Part shown: in pieces, positions 4,893-5,423 of the stretch | Numbering within the stretch: position 1 is the stretch's first letter | Layout: the number at the start of each line of letters is the position of its first letter | Source of the DNA: Staphylococcaceae bacterium UBA6286 | GTDB lineage: Bacteria > Bacillota > Bacilli > Staphylococcales > Staphylococcaceae | Assembly (NCBI GenBank): GCA_002438305.1 | Contig: DJUI01000106.1 | Location: 12,223 to 17,645 of the forward strand | Length of the DNA: 5,423 nucleotides | Direction: 5' to 3' | The notes under the pieces: model-generated | The model's input: only the letters and a program-made list of their open reading frames with translations | Databases searched by the model: none | What the model was told of the DNA's origin: nothing | Program-made: the position numbers and the translations under genes

Positions 4893-5423
4893 ATGACAAA
4901 ACATTCACAAACACATGTAGACAATGTCTATGTGTGTTTTTTGCCTTTTCAGTACAATCAATGGGTGGATACAGATGATGAAAGAGTCAACCAGCATGTG
5001 GCTGAATTTTATCATAATAAACAGCAGGAACTTGATACTGTGGACAATGGGTTAAGGATAATGGGAATTGCGCTAGGTAATCCTAAACGCTACTCGATGG
5101 AACAGATATTGACGCTGCACGAGACAGCGGCTGCAGTACTCGAGTCAGTGGATGATGTCAAAGTAACGGTTGATTTCACGGTCCTCGTCAAATATTTCGA
5201 CGGGTCTACTCTTGACGCTTTAGCATGGACCATTGAAGCAGAAGCACCGCACAGTATTGTCGGTTACGATGCTCAAATTTCTGACGTATTCTATCGAATC
5301 AGAGCGATGAAAGAACCGTCAAACCAATCAGCCCATATCAGATTGAGAGCGCTGCTTGATGAGTTGGATGGGACCGTAACTGATTTTAGTCGCCACGAGC
5401 TGGATCAACTTGTGCCCGCTTAT
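4893..5423 (+). CDS. pepA: M17 leucyl aminopeptidase, N-terminal part (partial)
   Basis: The first 177 codons of a gene that leaves the window at a codon boundary. It reads as the N-terminal macrodomain-like region of a peptidase family M17 leucyl aminopeptidase, a cytosolic hexameric metalloenzyme that removes N-terminal residues from peptides. The best landmarks are LRIMGIALGNPKRYSMEQIL (residues 54-73), matching the VGLGN..Y..ML stretch of staphylococcal homologues, and IRLRALLDELDGTVTDF (149-165), matching the start of the catalytic domain. The normally conserved NxPxN motif between them appears only as EPSN (141-144), so this is a divergent member. The metal and catalytic residues lie outside the window, so activity cannot be judged. 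The Shine-Dalgarno AGGAGTGA (4881-4888) fits the ATG at 4893. Assignment rests on partial similarity plus synteny. Confidence 0.7.
   Translation, partial: MTKHSQTHVDNVYVCFLPFQYNQWVDTDDERVNQHVAEFYHNKQQELDTVDNGLRIMGIALGNPKRYSMEQILTLHETAAAVLESVDDVKVTVDFTVLVKYFDGSTLDALAWTIEAEAPHSIVGYDAQISDVFYRIRAMKEPSNQSAHIRLRALLDELDGTVTDFSRHELDQLVPAY
4909..4942 (+). other. Terminator-like hairpin within the pepA start
   Basis: Positions 4909-4922 pair with 4926-4939 in a 14-bp stem with two G-U wobbles and a three-base AAT loop, followed at once by a run of six T residues (4937-4942, three of them in the stem). This has the form of an intrinsic terminator, but it lies in codons 6-17 of the aminopeptidase gene. 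It could attenuate transcription when the gene is poorly translated, end most messages of the Nudix-yuiB operon, or be chance. The stem is AU-rich, so its strength is uncertain. Confidence 0.5.

Noticed and set aside
1..5423. Mobile element, CRISPR array, tRNA or novel defence system
   Set aside because: No transposase, integrase, spaced direct repeats, tRNA cloverleaf or effector-type domains are seen; the genes are conserved housekeeping families in conserved order.

Overview
This window looks like a conserved core-genome locus of a low-to-moderate G+C Firmicute of the family Staphylococcaceae. The second NADH dehydrogenase, Nfu, YuzD, YuzB and SufA proteins read as close relatives of the Staphylococcus aureus proteins. 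The gene order nfu-yuzD-yutJ-yuzB-sufA also matches the yutI-yuzD-yutJ-yuzB-yutM order of Bacillus. The aminopeptidase is more divergent and there is no dlt operon next to nfu, so a relative of S. aureus (for example Macrococcus or a deep-branching staphylococcal lineage) is more likely than S. aureus itself. The genus is inference.

Layout. Positions 1-35 hold only the first 11 codons of an unidentified minus-strand gene. Its promoter (84-111) contains a 13/15 match to the CodY box. nfu (176-418, minus) ends in a strong intrinsic terminator. It is divergent from yuzD (499-816, plus) across an 80-bp AT-rich gap that holds a PerR-like dyad. yuzD converges on a yutJ/NdhF-type NADH dehydrogenase (863-1927, minus), with a perfect 18-bp bidirectional terminator hairpin between them. 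yutJ is divergent from a yuzB-sufA operon (2058-2664, plus). Next comes the main type II NADH dehydrogenase gene ndh (2782-3999), with a Rex/CRP-type TGTGA-N6-TCACA operator over its promoter and a 12-bp terminator behind it. The right end is a tight plus-strand cluster: a Nudix hydrolase, the three-helix membrane protein YuiB, and the start of an M17 leucyl aminopeptidase that runs off the window.

How the genes fit together. Nfu and SufA are Fe-S cluster carriers. YuzD (thioredoxin-like, CxxC) and YuzB (six cysteines) are small uncharacterised cysteine proteins that travel with them. Two different NADH:quinone oxidoreductases are interleaved with this set, so the locus links Fe-S delivery with NADH oxidation. 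No mobile elements, CRISPR arrays, tRNAs or rRNAs are visible, and no gap between genes exceeds about 140 bases. The most interesting material is regulatory: the CodY-like box, the PerR-like dyad, the Rex-like operator, and a terminator-shaped hairpin inside the first codons of the aminopeptidase gene.
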